Of a stretch of DNA of 64,000 nucleotides, positions 38,632 to 51,741 are shown piece by piece; within the stretch, counting starts at the first letter, position 1, and every line of letters begins with the position of its first letter. The notes under the pieces were generated by a model. That model was not told the origin of the DNA. It ran no database searches and saw only the letters and a list, made by a program, of their open reading frames with translations. Source of the stretch: Comamonas sp. (GTDB lineage Bacteria > Pseudomonadota > Gammaproteobacteria > Burkholderiales > Burkholderiaceae_C); contig JAQVCA010000003.1 of the NCBI GenBank assembly GCA_028690035.1, forward strand, positions 62,001 to 126,000. Reading direction: 5' to 3'. Position numbers and translations under genes: made by a program.

Positions 38632-40377
38632 ATGCCTCGTTTTTCTGCGGCAGCACAGACTGCCGCCACACGCGCGCGCCCCCGGTGGCGTCGGCGCTGG
38701 TGTGCCCTGCGCGGGCGTCTGGGCGCTGACCTGGGGGCTGGGGTATACGCCGCAGCCCCGTGGCTGTGGATCGCGCAAGCAGGGCTCTTGGCCTATGCCG
38801 TTGAACAGCTGACCCAGGCACCCGAGGCGCTCCCTCTGCTTGGGCTGGCGTTGGCGTACGCCGTCGTGGGCGGGGTGCGTGCCACTGCGGAGGCCTGGGC
38901 GCAGCGGCGGCTGTTTCGTGCGGCCCAGGCCCATGTGTCCCGCGAACGGTCTCGGGCCTGCGCGGCATTGGCTGCTTCCTCGCCGCTGGACCGCGCACGC
39001 GCCAGCTCCGGCCACGCGGCCAGTGCCATGGCCGAGCAAGCCGATGCTTTGCTGCCGTGGCAGTTGCGCTACCGACCCGCCTTGGCGCGGGTGGTGCTGG
39101 TGCCTCCGGCCATAGTGCTGGCAGTGGCCTATTTTTCGTGGCTGTCGGCACTGATTTTGCTGCTGGCTGCACCTTTGATTCCGATGGCCATGGTCTGGAT
39201 TGGCTGGCGAGCCCAAGCAGCCAGCCAAGCGCAGTTGCAGTCGCTGGGCAGCATGCAGGGTTTTTTGCTGGACCGCCTGCGAGGACTGGCCACGCTGCGG
39301 GCTTTGGGCGCGGTGGAAACCACCGCACTGCGGTTGCACGCTTGGGCGCAAGAGGTGCGCCAACGCACCATGCAGGTGCTGCGCATTGCCTTTTTATCGT
39401 CGGCAGCGCTGGAGCTGTTTTCTGCGCTAGCGGTGGCCTTGGTGGCGGTGTACATCGGCTTTCACCTGCTGGGCGAGCTGCCCGCTGGCAGCTGGGGGCA
39501 ACGCCTCTCGCTGGGCGAGGGGTTGTTCATCCTGCTGTTGGCCCCTGCCTTCTTTGAGCCCTTGCGGGAGCTGGCCACTGCTTGGCACGACAAGGCTGCG
39601 GGCCAGGCCGCCGAGCAGGCCCTGCATCGGCTGCAGCACACCCACCCCTTCCTGACCTTGCCCGGTGTGGCCGAGGAACTGGTCGGCACTGCGCCACCAG
39701 CTGCGCCCGATGGGCCACCTGTGAACACCCCGGCCACGCTGGACCTTGACCATCTCAGTGTGGGCTATGACGCACAAGCGCCGGTGCTGGAGCACGTGCA
39801 GCTGCACGTGGCGGCAGGTGAACACATCGCCCTGGTGGGAGCCAGTGGCTGCGGCAAAAGCACGTTGTTGGCAACCATCGCAGGACTGCTGCCAGCGTGT
39901 GCGGGCACGGTGCGCATCGGCAGTACGCCCCTGGAAGGCCGGCATGCGCACCTCCTGCGCCGCCGCATGGCCTGGATTGGGCAAAAGCCACATATTTTTT
40001 GCGGCACGGTGCAGGACAACGTTGCCCTGCACCGTCCTGAAGTGGGGCATGGCCATGTGCTGTCGGCACTGCACCAAGCAGGTCTGGCACCAAGCGCGCG
40101 CATTGCTCCCTCTACCTCCCTGGGCGAAGGGGGGCAGGGTCTGTCGGGTGGCGAGGCCATGCGACTGGCCCTGGCACGCGCCGTGGCGATGCCGCAGGCC
40201 GATATCTGGCTGCTGGACGAACCCACCGCCCACCTGGATAGAGACACCGCGCAGGCACTGGTGGATGCCTTGCTGCAGCTGGCACAGGGGCGCACCCTGG
40301 TGGTCGCCACCCACGACGGTGCTCTGGCTGCTCGCATGGACCGCATCGTGGACGTGCGCACGTGGAGCGCAGCATGA
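38632..40377 (+). CDS. cydD: Thiol reductant ABC exporter subunit CydD
   Basis: 581 residues, one half of the CydDC heterodimeric ABC exporter required for cytochrome bd assembly. Six membrane helices occupy roughly residues 30-320. The ATPase domain follows, with Walker A at about 402 (LVGASGCGKSTLL), the signature LSGGEAMRLALARA at about 504 and Walker B IWLLDEPTAHLD. The start ATG (MPRFSAAAQTAAT) is preceded by GGGAGAG. The stop overlaps the cydC start in an ATGA. Confidence 0.94.
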   Translation: MPRFSAAAQTAATRARPRWRRRWCALRGRLGADLGAGVYAAAPWLWIAQAGLLAYAVEQLTQAPEALPLLGLALAYAVVGGVRATAEAWAQRRLFRAAQAHVSRERSRACAALAASSPLDRARASSGHAASAMAEQADALLPWQLRYRPALARVVLVPPAIVLAVAYFSWLSALILLLAAPLIPMAMVWIGWRAQAASQAQLQSLGSMQGFLLDRLRGLATLRALGAVETTALRLHAWAQEVRQRTMQVLRIAFLSSAALELFSALAVALVAVYIGFHLLGELPAGSWGQRLSLGEGLFILLLAPAFFEPLRELATAWHDKAAGQAAEQALHRLQHTHPFLTLPGVAEELVGTAPPAAPDGPPVNTPATLDLDHLSVGYDAQAPVLEHVQLHVAAGEHIALVGASGCGKSTLLATIAGLLPACAGTVRIGSTPLEGRHAHLLRRRMAWIGQKPHIFCGTVQDNVALHRPEVGHGHVLSALHQAGLAPSARIAPSTSLGEGGQGLSGGEAMRLALARAVAMPQADIWLLDEPTAHLDRDTAQALVDALLQLAQGRTLVVATHDGALAARMDRIVDVRTWSAA

Positions 40378-42107
40378 AGCACGCCAAGTCTTCAAAAGCT
40401 GCACGCCATCTGCGTACCGTGCTCCGTTTTTTTGTTCAGATGGCCGCACAGCGCCTGCTGCTGGGCGGCTTGCTGGGTTGCCTGACCGTACTGACTGGCA
40501 TGGGCTTGCTGGGGCTGTCGGGCTGGTTCATCACCGCCACAGCCCTGGCTGGGCTATCGACCACGGCAGCGATGACGTTCAACGTCTTTACGCCCAGTGC
40601 CGCCATTCGACTGCTGGCATTGGGGCGCACAGCGGCCCGCTATGGTGAGCGGATCGTCACCCACGATGCCACCTTGGCGGTATTGGCTGCGCTGCGCGAA
40701 CGTCTGTTTCGCAGCTGGGCGCAGCCCCAAGCGGCACGCTACCTGCTGCAGCGGCCTGCACGGCTGCTGTTTCGCCTCACCCAAGACATCGATGCGCTGG
40801 AATCGCTGTATCTGCGTGCCCTACTGCCACTGGCCTCTGCCCTGGCCGCCGCCACACTGGCAGCGGGTATGTTGGGCATGCTGGATGGGTGGCTGGGCTT
40901 GGGGATGTTCGTCTGGCTGGTTCTGATGGGGCTGGGCCTGACCCTGTGGACCGCACGGCGCGCCCGCCGCGCAGCACTGCGCCGGGCCAGGCACCTTGAA
41001 CAGCTGCGTGCACACACCATCGATCTGGTGGCTGGGCAGACCGAGCTGCTCATGGCAGGACAACTGCCGCAGCAGTGCCAGCGTGTGGCGCGCAGCAACA
41101 CGCGGTTGATGCGTGCCGAGGACGCATTGCACCGCTTAGAAACCCGTGCCGGTTGGCTGTATGCGCTGGCAGGGCATGCGAGCGTGGCTGCCGTTTTGCT
41201 GGCCGTGGGCAAGCTAGTGCAGGGGGAACAGATCGGGCTGCCTGCAGCAGCGCTGGCCTTGCTGCTGACATTGACCGCACTGGAGCCTTTTGCCGCCCTG
41301 CGCCGGGGCGCTCTGGACATGGCGCGCAGCAGCTTGGCTGCGCGCCGCTTGGGCCCACAGCTGCAAGCGCCAGCCATGCCCGCATCGCCCCCCCGCCAAG
41401 CACCGGGCAGCGCCCCGGCATCCCACGATACCCCCACAGCCTTTGCGTTGGACGGCGTGCAGGTGCGCCACCCTGGCAGCGCGGCGGCGGTGCTGCACGA
41501 CATCCACCTGCGTATCGCCCCGGGCGAACGAGTGGCACTGATCGGCAGCAGTGGCGCAGGCAAATCCACGCTGCTGGCACTGCTGGCCGCTGAGCTGTCG
41601 GCACAGGCTGGGCAGGTGCAAACCACCCCCTGCACATGGCTGACGCAACGCACCGAGCTGTTTAAGGACAGCTTGCGCCACAACTTGTTGCTTGCTGCGC
41701 CTCAGGCCAGCGATGCACAGCTGTGGCAGGCACTGAGCCACAGCGGTCTGGAGCGCACGGTGCGCCAGCTGCCTGCAGGCCTGGACACCCTGCTGGGTGA
41801 AGGTGGCCTGGGACTTTCTGGCGGGCAGGCCCGGCGCCTGGCACTGGCACGGCTGCTGCTGCACCCGGCAACCTGTTGGCTGCTGGACGAGCCCACCGAA
41901 GGTTTGGATGGTGCTACGGCCAGCGATGTGCTTCAGCGCATGCAGCAGCACGCTGGCACCCACACCGTCCTGATCGCTACGCATGTGCGCCGTGAAGCGC
42001 AGCTGGCAGACCGGCTGCTGCTGCTGGCACATGGCCGCATCGTGGCCGAACACCGGCGTGGCACCGCGCCCTTCGATGCCGTACTGGCCACGCTGCGCCA
42101 GCACTAG
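40374..42107 (+). CDS. cydC: Thiol reductant ABC exporter subunit CydC
   Basis: 577 residues, the partner of CydD. The membrane domain starts with QRLLLGGLLGCLTVLTGMGLLGLSGWF and contains the family phrase GRTAARYGERIVTHDATL. Walker A is at about 390 (LIGSSGAGKSTLL), the signature near 481 (LSGGQARRLALARLLL) and Walker B at CWLLDEPTEGLD. The loop after Walker A is short compared with other ABC proteins (QTTPCTWLTQRTELF), as is normal for CydC. Its ATG overlaps the cydD stop, so the two are coupled. Confidence 0.94.
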   Translation: MKHAKSSKAARHLRTVLRFFVQMAAQRLLLGGLLGCLTVLTGMGLLGLSGWFITATALAGLSTTAAMTFNVFTPSAAIRLLALGRTAARYGERIVTHDATLAVLAALRERLFRSWAQPQAARYLLQRPARLLFRLTQDIDALESLYLRALLPLASALAAATLAAGMLGMLDGWLGLGMFVWLVLMGLGLTLWTARRARRAALRRARHLEQLRAHTIDLVAGQTELLMAGQLPQQCQRVARSNTRLMRAEDALHRLETRAGWLYALAGHASVAAVLLAVGKLVQGEQIGLPAAALALLLTLTALEPFAALRRGALDMARSSLAARRLGPQLQAPAMPASPPRQAPGSAPASHDTPTAFALDGVQVRHPGSAAAVLHDIHLRIAPGERVALIGSSGAGKSTLLALLAAELSAQAGQVQTTPCTWLTQRTELFKDSLRHNLLLAAPQASDAQLWQALSHSGLERTVRQLPAGLDTLLGEGGLGLSGGQARRLALARLLLHPATCWLLDEPTEGLDGATASDVLQRMQQHAGTHTVLIATHVRREAQLADRLLLLAHGRIVAEHRRGTAPFDAVLATLRQH

Positions 42108-42169
42108 GTATGGGTTCTCTGCGCCACGCCTCTTGAACGTTTTTTTCAACCTAGGAAAGGATTTCCACC

Positions 42170-43780
42170 ATGGATCTCGACATCGTTGGGTTATCCCGAC
42201 TGCAGTTTGCGATGACTGCGCTTTACCACTTTTTGTTCGTGCCGCTCACGCTGGGACTGTCCATCTTGCTGGCCATCATGGAGACGGTGTACGTCATGAC
42301 CGGACGAACGATCTGGCGGCAAATGACCAAGTTCTGGGGCACGCTGTTTGGCATCAACTTTGCCCTGGGGGTATCCACTGGCATCGTGATGGAGTTCCAG
42401 TTCGGCATGAACTGGAGCTACTACAGCCACTATGTGGGCGACGTGTTTGGCGCCCCCCTGGCCATCGAAGGGCTGATGGCATTTTTTCTGGAAGCCACTT
42501 TTGTGGGCATGTTCTTCTTTGGCTGGGAGCGCCTGTCCAAAGTCGCGCACTGCGTGGTGACTTGGCTGGTGGCGCTGGGCACCAATTTTTCTGCGCTCTG
42601 GATCCTGATTGCCAACGGCTGGATGCAAAACCCCGTGGGCGCCAAACTCAACCCGCAAACACTGCGTATGGAGGTAGACAGCTTTTACGACGTGCTGCTT
42701 AACCCCGTCGCCCAGGCCAAGTTTGTGCACACGGTCTCTGCCGGGTACACCGTGGCGGCCATTTTTGTGCTCGGGGTGTCGGCGTGGTATTTGCGCAAAG
42801 GGCGCCATACGGAGCTGGCCAAGCGTTCGATGACAGTGGCAGCCTCTTTTGGCTTGGCCGTCTCTTTATCGGTGGTGGTGCTGGGCGATGAAAGTGGCTA
42901 TGCCGCCAGCGAGCATCAGAAAATGAAACTTTCTGCCATCGAAGCGATGTGGGAAACCGAGCCAGCGCCAGCGGCCTTCACCGCATTTGGCTTTCCCGAT
43001 CAGGAAGCGCGCACCACGCACTATGCCGTGCACATTCCGTGGGTCATGGGGCTGATCGGCACACGCTCGCTGACCACGGAAATTCCCGGCATTTTGCAAC
43101 TAGTGGAAGGTGCCAAAGAACGCATTCGTGAAGGGCAGCAAGCGTACGATGCCTTGCAAAAAATCCGGGCTCTGGAGGCCGGTGTGCCCATCCCGACCGA
43201 GCTGGCACACGCTTTCGAGGCGCACAGCCGCTCTCTGGGCTATGCCTTGCTGCTCAAGCCCTACGTCGATGACCCGCGCCAAGCCACGCCGGAGCACATT
43301 GCCCAGGCGGCCTGGGACACTGTGCCGCAGGTGGCTCCTTTGTTCTGGTCGTTCCGCGTGATGGTGGGCCTGGGCTTTTACTTCATCGTGCTGACAGCCG
43401 TTTTCTTCTGGCTGTCGGCCCAGCGCCGTCTGGATGCCTACCCCTGGCTGCTCAAGCTGGCTGTCTGGAGCATTCCTTTGCCTTGGATCGCTGCCGAATG
43501 TGGCTGGATCGTGGCCGAGCTGGGTCGTCAGCCTTGGGCCGTTGAAGGCGTACTGCCCACCGCCGTGGCCGTCTCTGAGCTGAGCGCCAGCACCGTGCTG
43601 TTCACCCTGCTGGGTTTTGTGGCGATTTACACCGTGCTGATCGTGGTGGAGATGAAGCTCATGCTCCAAGCCATCCGCAAAGGCCCCAGTGCCGACATCG
43701 ACTCCGATACCCGCACAGCCAGCACCCAGGGCATGCCCACCCCGGTATCCCAGCCCATCGCCTTGCCAGGCCAGCGCTGA
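42170..43780 (+). CDS. cydA: Cytochrome bd ubiquinol oxidase subunit I
   Basis: 536 residues, the heme-bearing subunit of cytochrome bd, a high-affinity terminal oxidase. Heme ligand candidates are His20 (MTALYHFLFVPLTLG), the His in QAKFVHTVSAGY, and the Met in WSFRVMVGLGFY. The quinol loop (Q-loop) is the long type, with GDESGYAASEHQKMKLSAIE leading into it. About nine helices are visible. An AGGAAAGGA sequence precedes the ATG. It is followed by cydB and cydX. Confidence 0.97.
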   Translation: MDLDIVGLSRLQFAMTALYHFLFVPLTLGLSILLAIMETVYVMTGRTIWRQMTKFWGTLFGINFALGVSTGIVMEFQFGMNWSYYSHYVGDVFGAPLAIEGLMAFFLEATFVGMFFFGWERLSKVAHCVVTWLVALGTNFSALWILIANGWMQNPVGAKLNPQTLRMEVDSFYDVLLNPVAQAKFVHTVSAGYTVAAIFVLGVSAWYLRKGRHTELAKRSMTVAASFGLAVSLSVVVLGDESGYAASEHQKMKLSAIEAMWETEPAPAAFTAFGFPDQEARTTHYAVHIPWVMGLIGTRSLTTEIPGILQLVEGAKERIREGQQAYDALQKIRALEAGVPIPTELAHAFEAHSRSLGYALLLKPYVDDPRQATPEHIAQAAWDTVPQVAPLFWSFRVMVGLGFYFIVLTAVFFWLSAQRRLDAYPWLLKLAVWSIPLPWIAAECGWIVAELGRQPWAVEGVLPTAVAVSELSASTVLFTLLGFVAIYTVLIVVEMKLMLQAIRKGPSADIDSDTRTASTQGMPTPVSQPIALPGQR

Positions 43781-43834
43781 TCTGCGCACAGGCGCCATCA
43801 CCCACTTACGACACACCATCACGGAGATGTATCC

Positions 43835-44989
43835 ATGATTCTTCATACGCTGATCGATTACGACGTACTGCGCGTCATCTGGTGGCTGCTGCTGGGCGTA
43901 TTGCTCATCGGTTTTGCCGTGACCGACGGATTTGACCTGGGGGTAGGCACCCTACTGCCCATCGTGGCCCGCACCGATCTGGAACGGCGCATTGTCATCA
44001 ACACCATCGGCCCGGTCTGGGAAGGCAACCAAGTCTGGCTGGTACTGGGCGGAGGCGCCATTTTTGCTGCCTGGCCCCATATCTACGCCATGTCGTTTGC
44101 CGGCTTTTATCTGGCCATGTTTGCCGTGCTGTGCGCGCTGATCCTGCGGCCTGTGGGCTTCAAATACCGCAGCAAGCGCGAAAGCGCCACTTGGCGCAGC
44201 AGCTGGGACTGGGCTTTGTTCCTCGGGGGACTGGTGCCAGCATTGATTTTTGGCGTTGCCCTGGGCAACGTCCTACAGGGGGTGCCGTTTCGGTTCACTC
44301 CAGACATGCGCATGGTCTATGAAGGCAGCTTTTTGGGCTTGCTCAACCCATTTGCCCTGTTGTGCGGTCTGGTGTCGGTGGCCATGCTGGTGATGCACGG
44401 CGGTGCCTGGCTGACCCTGAAGACCGAGGGCGCAATTGCCGCACGTGCACGCCGCTGTGCCAGCGTTGCGGGCATGGCCACCCTGGTGCTGTACGGCGTG
44501 GCCGGGGTACTGCTGTGGGGGTGGGTGCAGGGTTACCAGCTCATCAGCACGCCGCTGGTGAATGGCCCCTCCAACCCCCTGCTCAAGCAGGTGCAAGCGG
44601 GGGTGGCTGGCGCTTGGTTTGCCAACTATCTGCAGCACCCCTGGACCATGCTGGCCCCTGCGCTGGGCTTTACCGGCGGCCTACTGACGCTGCTGGGTCT
44701 GCGGGCCCGCTGGGAAGGTGCAACGGTGGTGTACAGCGGTCTGTGCATTGCCGGGATTATTTTGAGCGTGGGCGCATCCATGTTCCCCTTCATCGTGCCG
44801 TCGTCCACCGATCTGCGCTCGGCACTGATGGTGTGGGACGCTTCCTCTAGCCACCTGACGCTGTTCATCATGCTGGTGTGCGCCATCGTCTTTGTGCCAC
44901 TGATCTTGGCTTACACCACGTGGGTGTATCGCGTGATGTGGGGCAAAGTGCGCCCGAAAGACATCACCCATGGCGACCACGCGTACTGA
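43835..44989 (+). CDS. cydB: Cytochrome bd ubiquinol oxidase subunit II
   Basis: 384 residues, eight or more helices. The family opening DYDVLRVIWWLLLGVLLIGFAVTDGFDLGVGTLLP is present, as are GPVWEGNQVWLVLGGGAIFAAWP and the C-terminal SPHLTLF-like segment SSHLTLFIMLVCAIVFVPLIL. It pairs with CydA in the membrane and has no heme ligands of its own. It is 54 bases after cydA and 35 before cydX. Confidence 0.97.
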   Translation: MILHTLIDYDVLRVIWWLLLGVLLIGFAVTDGFDLGVGTLLPIVARTDLERRIVINTIGPVWEGNQVWLVLGGGAIFAAWPHIYAMSFAGFYLAMFAVLCALILRPVGFKYRSKRESATWRSSWDWALFLGGLVPALIFGVALGNVLQGVPFRFTPDMRMVYEGSFLGLLNPFALLCGLVSVAMLVMHGGAWLTLKTEGAIAARARRCASVAGMATLVLYGVAGVLLWGWVQGYQLISTPLVNGPSNPLLKQVQAGVAGAWFANYLQHPWTMLAPALGFTGGLLTLLGLRARWEGATVVYSGLCIAGIILSVGASMFPFIVPSSTDLRSALMVWDASSSHLTLFIMLVCAIVFVPLILAYTTWVYRVMWGKVRPKDITHGDHAY

Positions 44990-45024
44990 TCGCTCTTGAC
45001 TCTCACTCTAGAAAGGAAATTGGT

Positions 45025-45159
45025 ATGTGGTACTTCGCTTGGATCCTCGGCCTGCCTCTGGCTGCAGCCTTTGCCGTCTTGAACGCCATGTGGTACGAAC
45101 TGATGGACGATGCGGCACGCCGGTCATCGCCCGCTCCAAACCCACCCTCGGGCACCTAG
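45025..45159 (+). CDS. cydX: Cytochrome bd oxidase small subunit CydX
   Basis: 44 residues, one membrane helix: MWYFAWILGLPLAAAFAVLN followed by AMWYELMDD. This is the recognisable CydX/CbdX pattern, including the WYF-WILG start and the acidic residue after the helix. In Escherichia coli CydX is needed for stable, active cytochrome bd-I. AAAGGAAATTG lies in front of the ATG. It closes the cydAB operon. The gap of 53 bases to the convergent HD-GYP gene holds an imperfect GC-rich hairpin. Confidence 0.93.
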   Translation: MWYFAWILGLPLAAAFAVLNAMWYELMDDAARRSSPAPNPPSGT

Positions 45160-45212
45160 CCCTGGGTAGCGGCCCTCGCCCTGGGCTTTTGACCCCGGGC
45201 GAGAGGGCACCA

Positions 45213-46198
45213 TCAATCGGCCCAGCGCTGGCGGATGTCGAGCAGCTGCGGCATCAGTGGCACAAACAGCGCCACCAGCTGTGGGTCAAAGTGCCGACCG
45301 GCTTCGGACTCAATCAAGGCCATGGCCTCCTCTGGAGACCAGGCCCTTTTGTAGGGACGCTCGCTGGTCAGGGCATCGAACACATCGGCCAGAGCGACGA
45401 TGCGTGCCTCCAGCGGAATGTCGGTGCCAGCCAGCCCATGCGGATAGCCCGTGCCATTCCATTTTTCATGGTGGTACAGCGCCACCGTGCGTGCCAGCCG
45501 CAGCACCCCGGAAGGGTGGTGCCCAATGATTTCGCCGCCGATCTGGGGGTGGCGCTGCATCACGGCCCATTCTTCGGGCGTGAGCTTGCCCGGCTTTTGC
45601 AAGATGGCGTCGGGGATACCGATCTTGCCCACATCGTGCATGGGCGCGGCGTTGAGCAGGTCTTCGGCCCACTGCGCGCTGCACCCGGCGGCCAGGGCCA
45701 GGTGCTGGGCGTAGTGGCTCATGCGGATGACGTGCATGCCCGTTTCGTTGTCTTTGTACTCTGCGGCGCGCCCCAGGCGCTGCACGATTTGCAGGCGCGT
45801 TTCGCGCAGCTCGTCCAAGCGCACCAGGGACAGATGGGTGCGCACGCGCGCGCGCACCACGGCGGCGCTGATGGGTTTGGCGATGTAGTCCACGCAGCCC
45901 ATGTCAAAGCCCTTGGCCTCGTCAGTGGCATCGCTCAATGCCGTCACAAAGATGACAGGGATGGTGGCCAGCGCGGGGTCCTGCTTGAGTGCCTGGCACA
46001 CGGCGTAGCCGTCCATGCCCGGCATCATCACATCCAGCAGCACCAGCTGGGGCCGCTGCTCGCGTGCAATCGTCAGCGCACGGGCACCATCGGTGGCAAA
46101 CAGCAGGCGGTACTGCTGCTGCAGCACCTGGCGCAGCACCTGCAGGTTGGTGGGCTCGTCGTCCACCAGGAGCAAGGTCGGTCGGTTGTCTTGGGTGG

Positions 46199-46202
<4 letters not shown>
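45213..46202 (-). CDS. HD-GYP response regulator (c-di-GMP phosphodiesterase)
   Basis: 329 residues. An N-terminal receiver (residues 1-125) has its acceptor Asp57 in LVLLDVMMPGMDGY and the switch Lys in IAKPIS. The HD-GYP domain has the metal-site HD at 189-190 (MHDVGKIGIPD), HHPSGVL, and HHEKWNGTGYPHGL at 244-257. Such proteins hydrolyse cyclic di-GMP; the RpfG family is the best known. The ATG overlaps the stop of the hybrid kinase in an ATGA, so it is coupled with its likely phosphate donor. All HD-GYP metal-site residues I can check are present. Confidence 0.92.
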
Positions 46203-49210
<3,008 letters not shown>

Positions 49211-49228
49211 ACACACCACCTTCCATAT

Positions 49229-50776
49229 CTAGCGCACCCAGCGCTGCAGCAGTTGCTGCGCACCATCAAAATCAAATCGGTGGATGGCTTGCTGTACCAC
49301 CTCAAACTCACTGGCAGGCAGCAGCGCTTGCAGTTGCGCCAACGCCTCATCGGGCACCTCGCCATGGGCCAGCGCTTGGCAGGCCGTCTGCACCCAGGCG
49401 CAGCACTGTGGTGCAACAGCGGCCATCGGCGCAGCCAAGGCCGTCAAGGTGCCAGAGGCGTCCGCGTCCGTGGTGGCCTGCGCAGCATCCGTAAGCGCTG
49501 CTACCGCAGCCATGCGCCCCGGTGGCAACGTCAGATAGACGCTGAACACAGTGCCTTGGCCCAGAGTGCTTTGCACCTCGATGCGCCCGCCCATCAGCTC
49601 CACCAGCTGGCGCGCAATCGTAATGCCCAACCCCATGCCGCCAAAACGGCGCGTGATGGAGGCATCGGCCTGGGTAAAAGGTTCAAAAATATGCGACAGC
49701 TGTTCAGGGGCGATGCCAATGCCACTGTCCTGCACCTGCAGCAGCAGTTGCTCCTGCACCTGACGCACGCGCAGGCAGACCTCCCCCGTCGCGGTGAATT
49801 TGACGGCGTTGGACAACAGGTTGAACACCACCTGCTGCACACGCTGGGCATCGCCGCAAAAATGCTCGGGCAGCTGTGCGGGATAGTCCAGCCGCAGCGC
49901 CAGGCCTTTGCTGCTGGCACTGCCCTGCAGGCCATCCAGCACATGGCGGCACAGTTGGCGCAACGAGAAATCGGCCCGCTCCAGCACCAGCGTGCCTTTT
50001 TCCAGCCGGGCGGTGTCCAGAATGTCGTTGAGCAAGCGCAGCAAAGACTTGCCTGCCTGGTGAACCAAGCCCAGCTGGCGACGCTGGTCGGCATCCAGTG
50101 GTGTGTCGAGCAACGCCTCGCTCAGGCCCAGAATGGCATTCATAGGCGTGCGAATCTCATGGCCGATGTTGGCCAGAAAGCTGCTGCGCGCAGCCGCAGC
50201 CTGCTCGGCACGCTCTTTGGTGTGGCGCAGCTCTTGCTCCATGACGCGGCGCTCGGTCAGATCCAGTGCAAATTTGACAATGCGACAAACCCGCCCATCG
50301 GCATCGCGGATCGGGTTGTACGTGGCATACAGCCACACGGTGCGCCCGCCTTTGGCCACACGTTCCACCTCACCGGCCACCAGATCGCCTTGCGCCAAGC
50401 GGCGCCAAAATGCGGCGTAGGTGGGCGCCACAACCGCCTGTGGCGTACAGAAGATGGCGTGGTGGTGCCCCTGAATCTCGGCCAGGGTGTAGCCCATCAT
50501 GTCCAGATAGTTGCCGTTGGCATGAAGCACATGCCCCTGGGCATCGAACTCGGCCAGCGCTATGGCACGGTCCAAGGCTGCCACGGTGCCCTCGAACTCG
50601 GCCATACGGCGCTGGTGGTCAGCGCATAGGCGGCGATAGCGCCGCTGGTTATGCAGGGCCAGTAGCAGGCTCAAGAGCGTGACCACCAACAGCAGCGACA
50701 ACTGCGGCCAAGAAGCATGCTGCACCCACGGCCCCAACCCACACGGCCAGAGCACAGTCCAAAAATCGGTGAGCAT
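49229..50776 (-). CDS. Membrane-anchored PAS histidine kinase
   Basis: 515 residues. One membrane helix (about 25-42, SLLLVVTLLSLLLALHNQRR) is followed by a PAS domain (about 65-180), HisKA with His206 ([11 protein letters not shown]) and the ATPase domain (FNLLSNAVKFTATG, VQDSGIGI, RFGGMGLGITIARQLVEL). There is no receiver or Hpt domain, but the final 60 residues resemble the end of the neighbouring hybrid kinase. From HisKA onward the two are close relatives. The ATG has AGGAG in front. It lies between the PfkB kinase and the hybrid kinase with gaps of 39 and 18 bases. Confidence 0.9.
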   Translation of the reverse strand: MLTDFWTVLWPCGLGPWVQHASWPQLSLLLVVTLLSLLLALHNQRRYRRLCADHQRRMAEFEGTVAALDRAIALAEFDAQGHVLHANGNYLDMMGYTLAEIQGHHHAIFCTPQAVVAPTYAAFWRRLAQGDLVAGEVERVAKGGRTVWLYATYNPIRDADGRVCRIVKFALDLTERRVMEQELRHTKERAEQAAAARSSFLANIGHEIRTPMNAILGLSEALLDTPLDADQRRQLGLVHQAGKSLLRLLNDILDTARLEKGTLVLERADFSLRQLCRHVLDGLQGSASSKGLALRLDYPAQLPEHFCGDAQRVQQVVFNLLSNAVKFTATGEVCLRVRQVQEQLLLQVQDSGIGIAPEQLSHIFEPFTQADASITRRFGGMGLGITIARQLVELMGGRIEVQSTLGQGTVFSVYLTLPPGRMAAVAALTDAAQATTDADASGTLTALAAPMAAVAPQCCAWVQTACQALAHGEVPDEALAQLQALLPASEFEVVQQAIHRFDFDGAQQLLQRWVR

Positions 50777-50815
50777 GGCCACCTCTCCTATGCCTGGGGT
50801 CACCGCCGCACAGGC

Positions 50816-51718
50816 TTACATGTTGGCAGGATCAAAATTCAACTGGTAGTTTTGCGGTCCTTGTGCCGCAATTTTCAAGGCCCCCATGCGGTTGCCCAAG
50901 GCAGCGCAGCGCTGCAGCGACCAGCCCTGCTCCAGACCGTAGAGCAAAGCACCGCGCCAGGCATCGCCGCAGCCCGTGGGATCGACCACCGTCTGGGGCG
51001 CGCATGGCGGCACCACGGTGCTGTGGCCCTGCTCCCACACGGCACAGCCCTGCGCGCCCAGGGTGACAAACAAGCCGCGCACGCGCTGCGACAGCGCTGC
51101 CAAGTCCAGACCCGTGCGCTCGCACAGCATCTGCGCCTCGTAATCGTTCACCGCCACCCAGCTGGATTGCTCCACAAAAGATAGCAGCTCCTGCCCGTCA
51201 AACATGGGCAAACCCTGGCCCGGATCAAACACAAACGGAATGCCTGCCGCGTGCAGCTGCGCCGCGTGCTGCAGCATGGCATCGCGCCCATCGGGGGCAA
51301 CGATGGCGATGCTGGCGCCCTCGCGGCCATCGATCACATTGGTGTGCGCCTGCGCCATGGCACCGGGGTGGAAGGCGGTGATCTGGTTGTTGTCGCGGTC
51401 GGTCATGATCATGGCCTGGGCGGTGTAGCTGTCGGGCACTTCACGCACAAAGCGCGTGTCGATGCCCAACTCCTGCAGGCGCTGCACATACCCGGCGCCG
51501 TCTTGCCCGATGGTGGCCATAGGCAGGGGCGTACCGCCCAGCAGCTGCAGGCTGTAGGCAATGTTGCCCGCACAGCCGCCAAAATCGCGCCGCAGCGCAG
51601 GCACCAAGAAGGACACATTCAAAATGTGCAACTGCTGGGGCAGGATCTGGTCGGCAAAACGGCCTTCAAAGCCCATGATGGTGTCAAAGGCCAAAGAGCC
51701 ACAAATCAAAGCAGGCAT
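50816..51718 (-). CDS. PfkB-family carbohydrate/nucleoside kinase
   Basis: 300 residues, ribokinase fold. The family signatures are RRDFGGCAGNIAYSLQLLGG at the N-terminal side and TVVDPTGCGDAWRGALLYGLEQG at the C-terminal side, the latter with the catalytic Asp in GCGD. The pattern is close to bacterial adenosine-kinase-like PfkB proteins, but the substrate is not certain. It is next to the two histidine kinases on the same strand; a link with signalling is possible but unproven. It follows the DUF3426 gene by 23 bases. Confidence 0.85.
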   Translation of the reverse strand: MPALICGSLAFDTIMGFEGRFADQILPQQLHILNVSFLVPALRRDFGGCAGNIAYSLQLLGGTPLPMATIGQDGAGYVQRLQELGIDTRFVREVPDSYTAQAMIMTDRDNNQITAFHPGAMAQAHTNVIDGREGASIAIVAPDGRDAMLQHAAQLHAAGIPFVFDPGQGLPMFDGQELLSFVEQSSWVAVNDYEAQMLCERTGLDLAALSQRVRGLFVTLGAQGCAVWEQGHSTVVPPCAPQTVVDPTGCGDAWRGALLYGLEQGWSLQRCAALGNRMGALKIAAQGPQNYQLNFDPANM

Positions 51719-51741
51719 GGCTGCACTCCAATCTCAAAAAT

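Noticed and set aside
37927-39363. Minus-strand open frame across the start of cydD and the DUF2946-like gene
   Set aside because: Low-complexity Arg/Gln-rich product with no recognisable domain, opposite well-supported genes.
45160-45212. GC-rich imperfect hairpin between cydX and the HD-GYP gene as a terminator
   Set aside because: Stem has a bulge and no T-tract on either strand; too weak to call.
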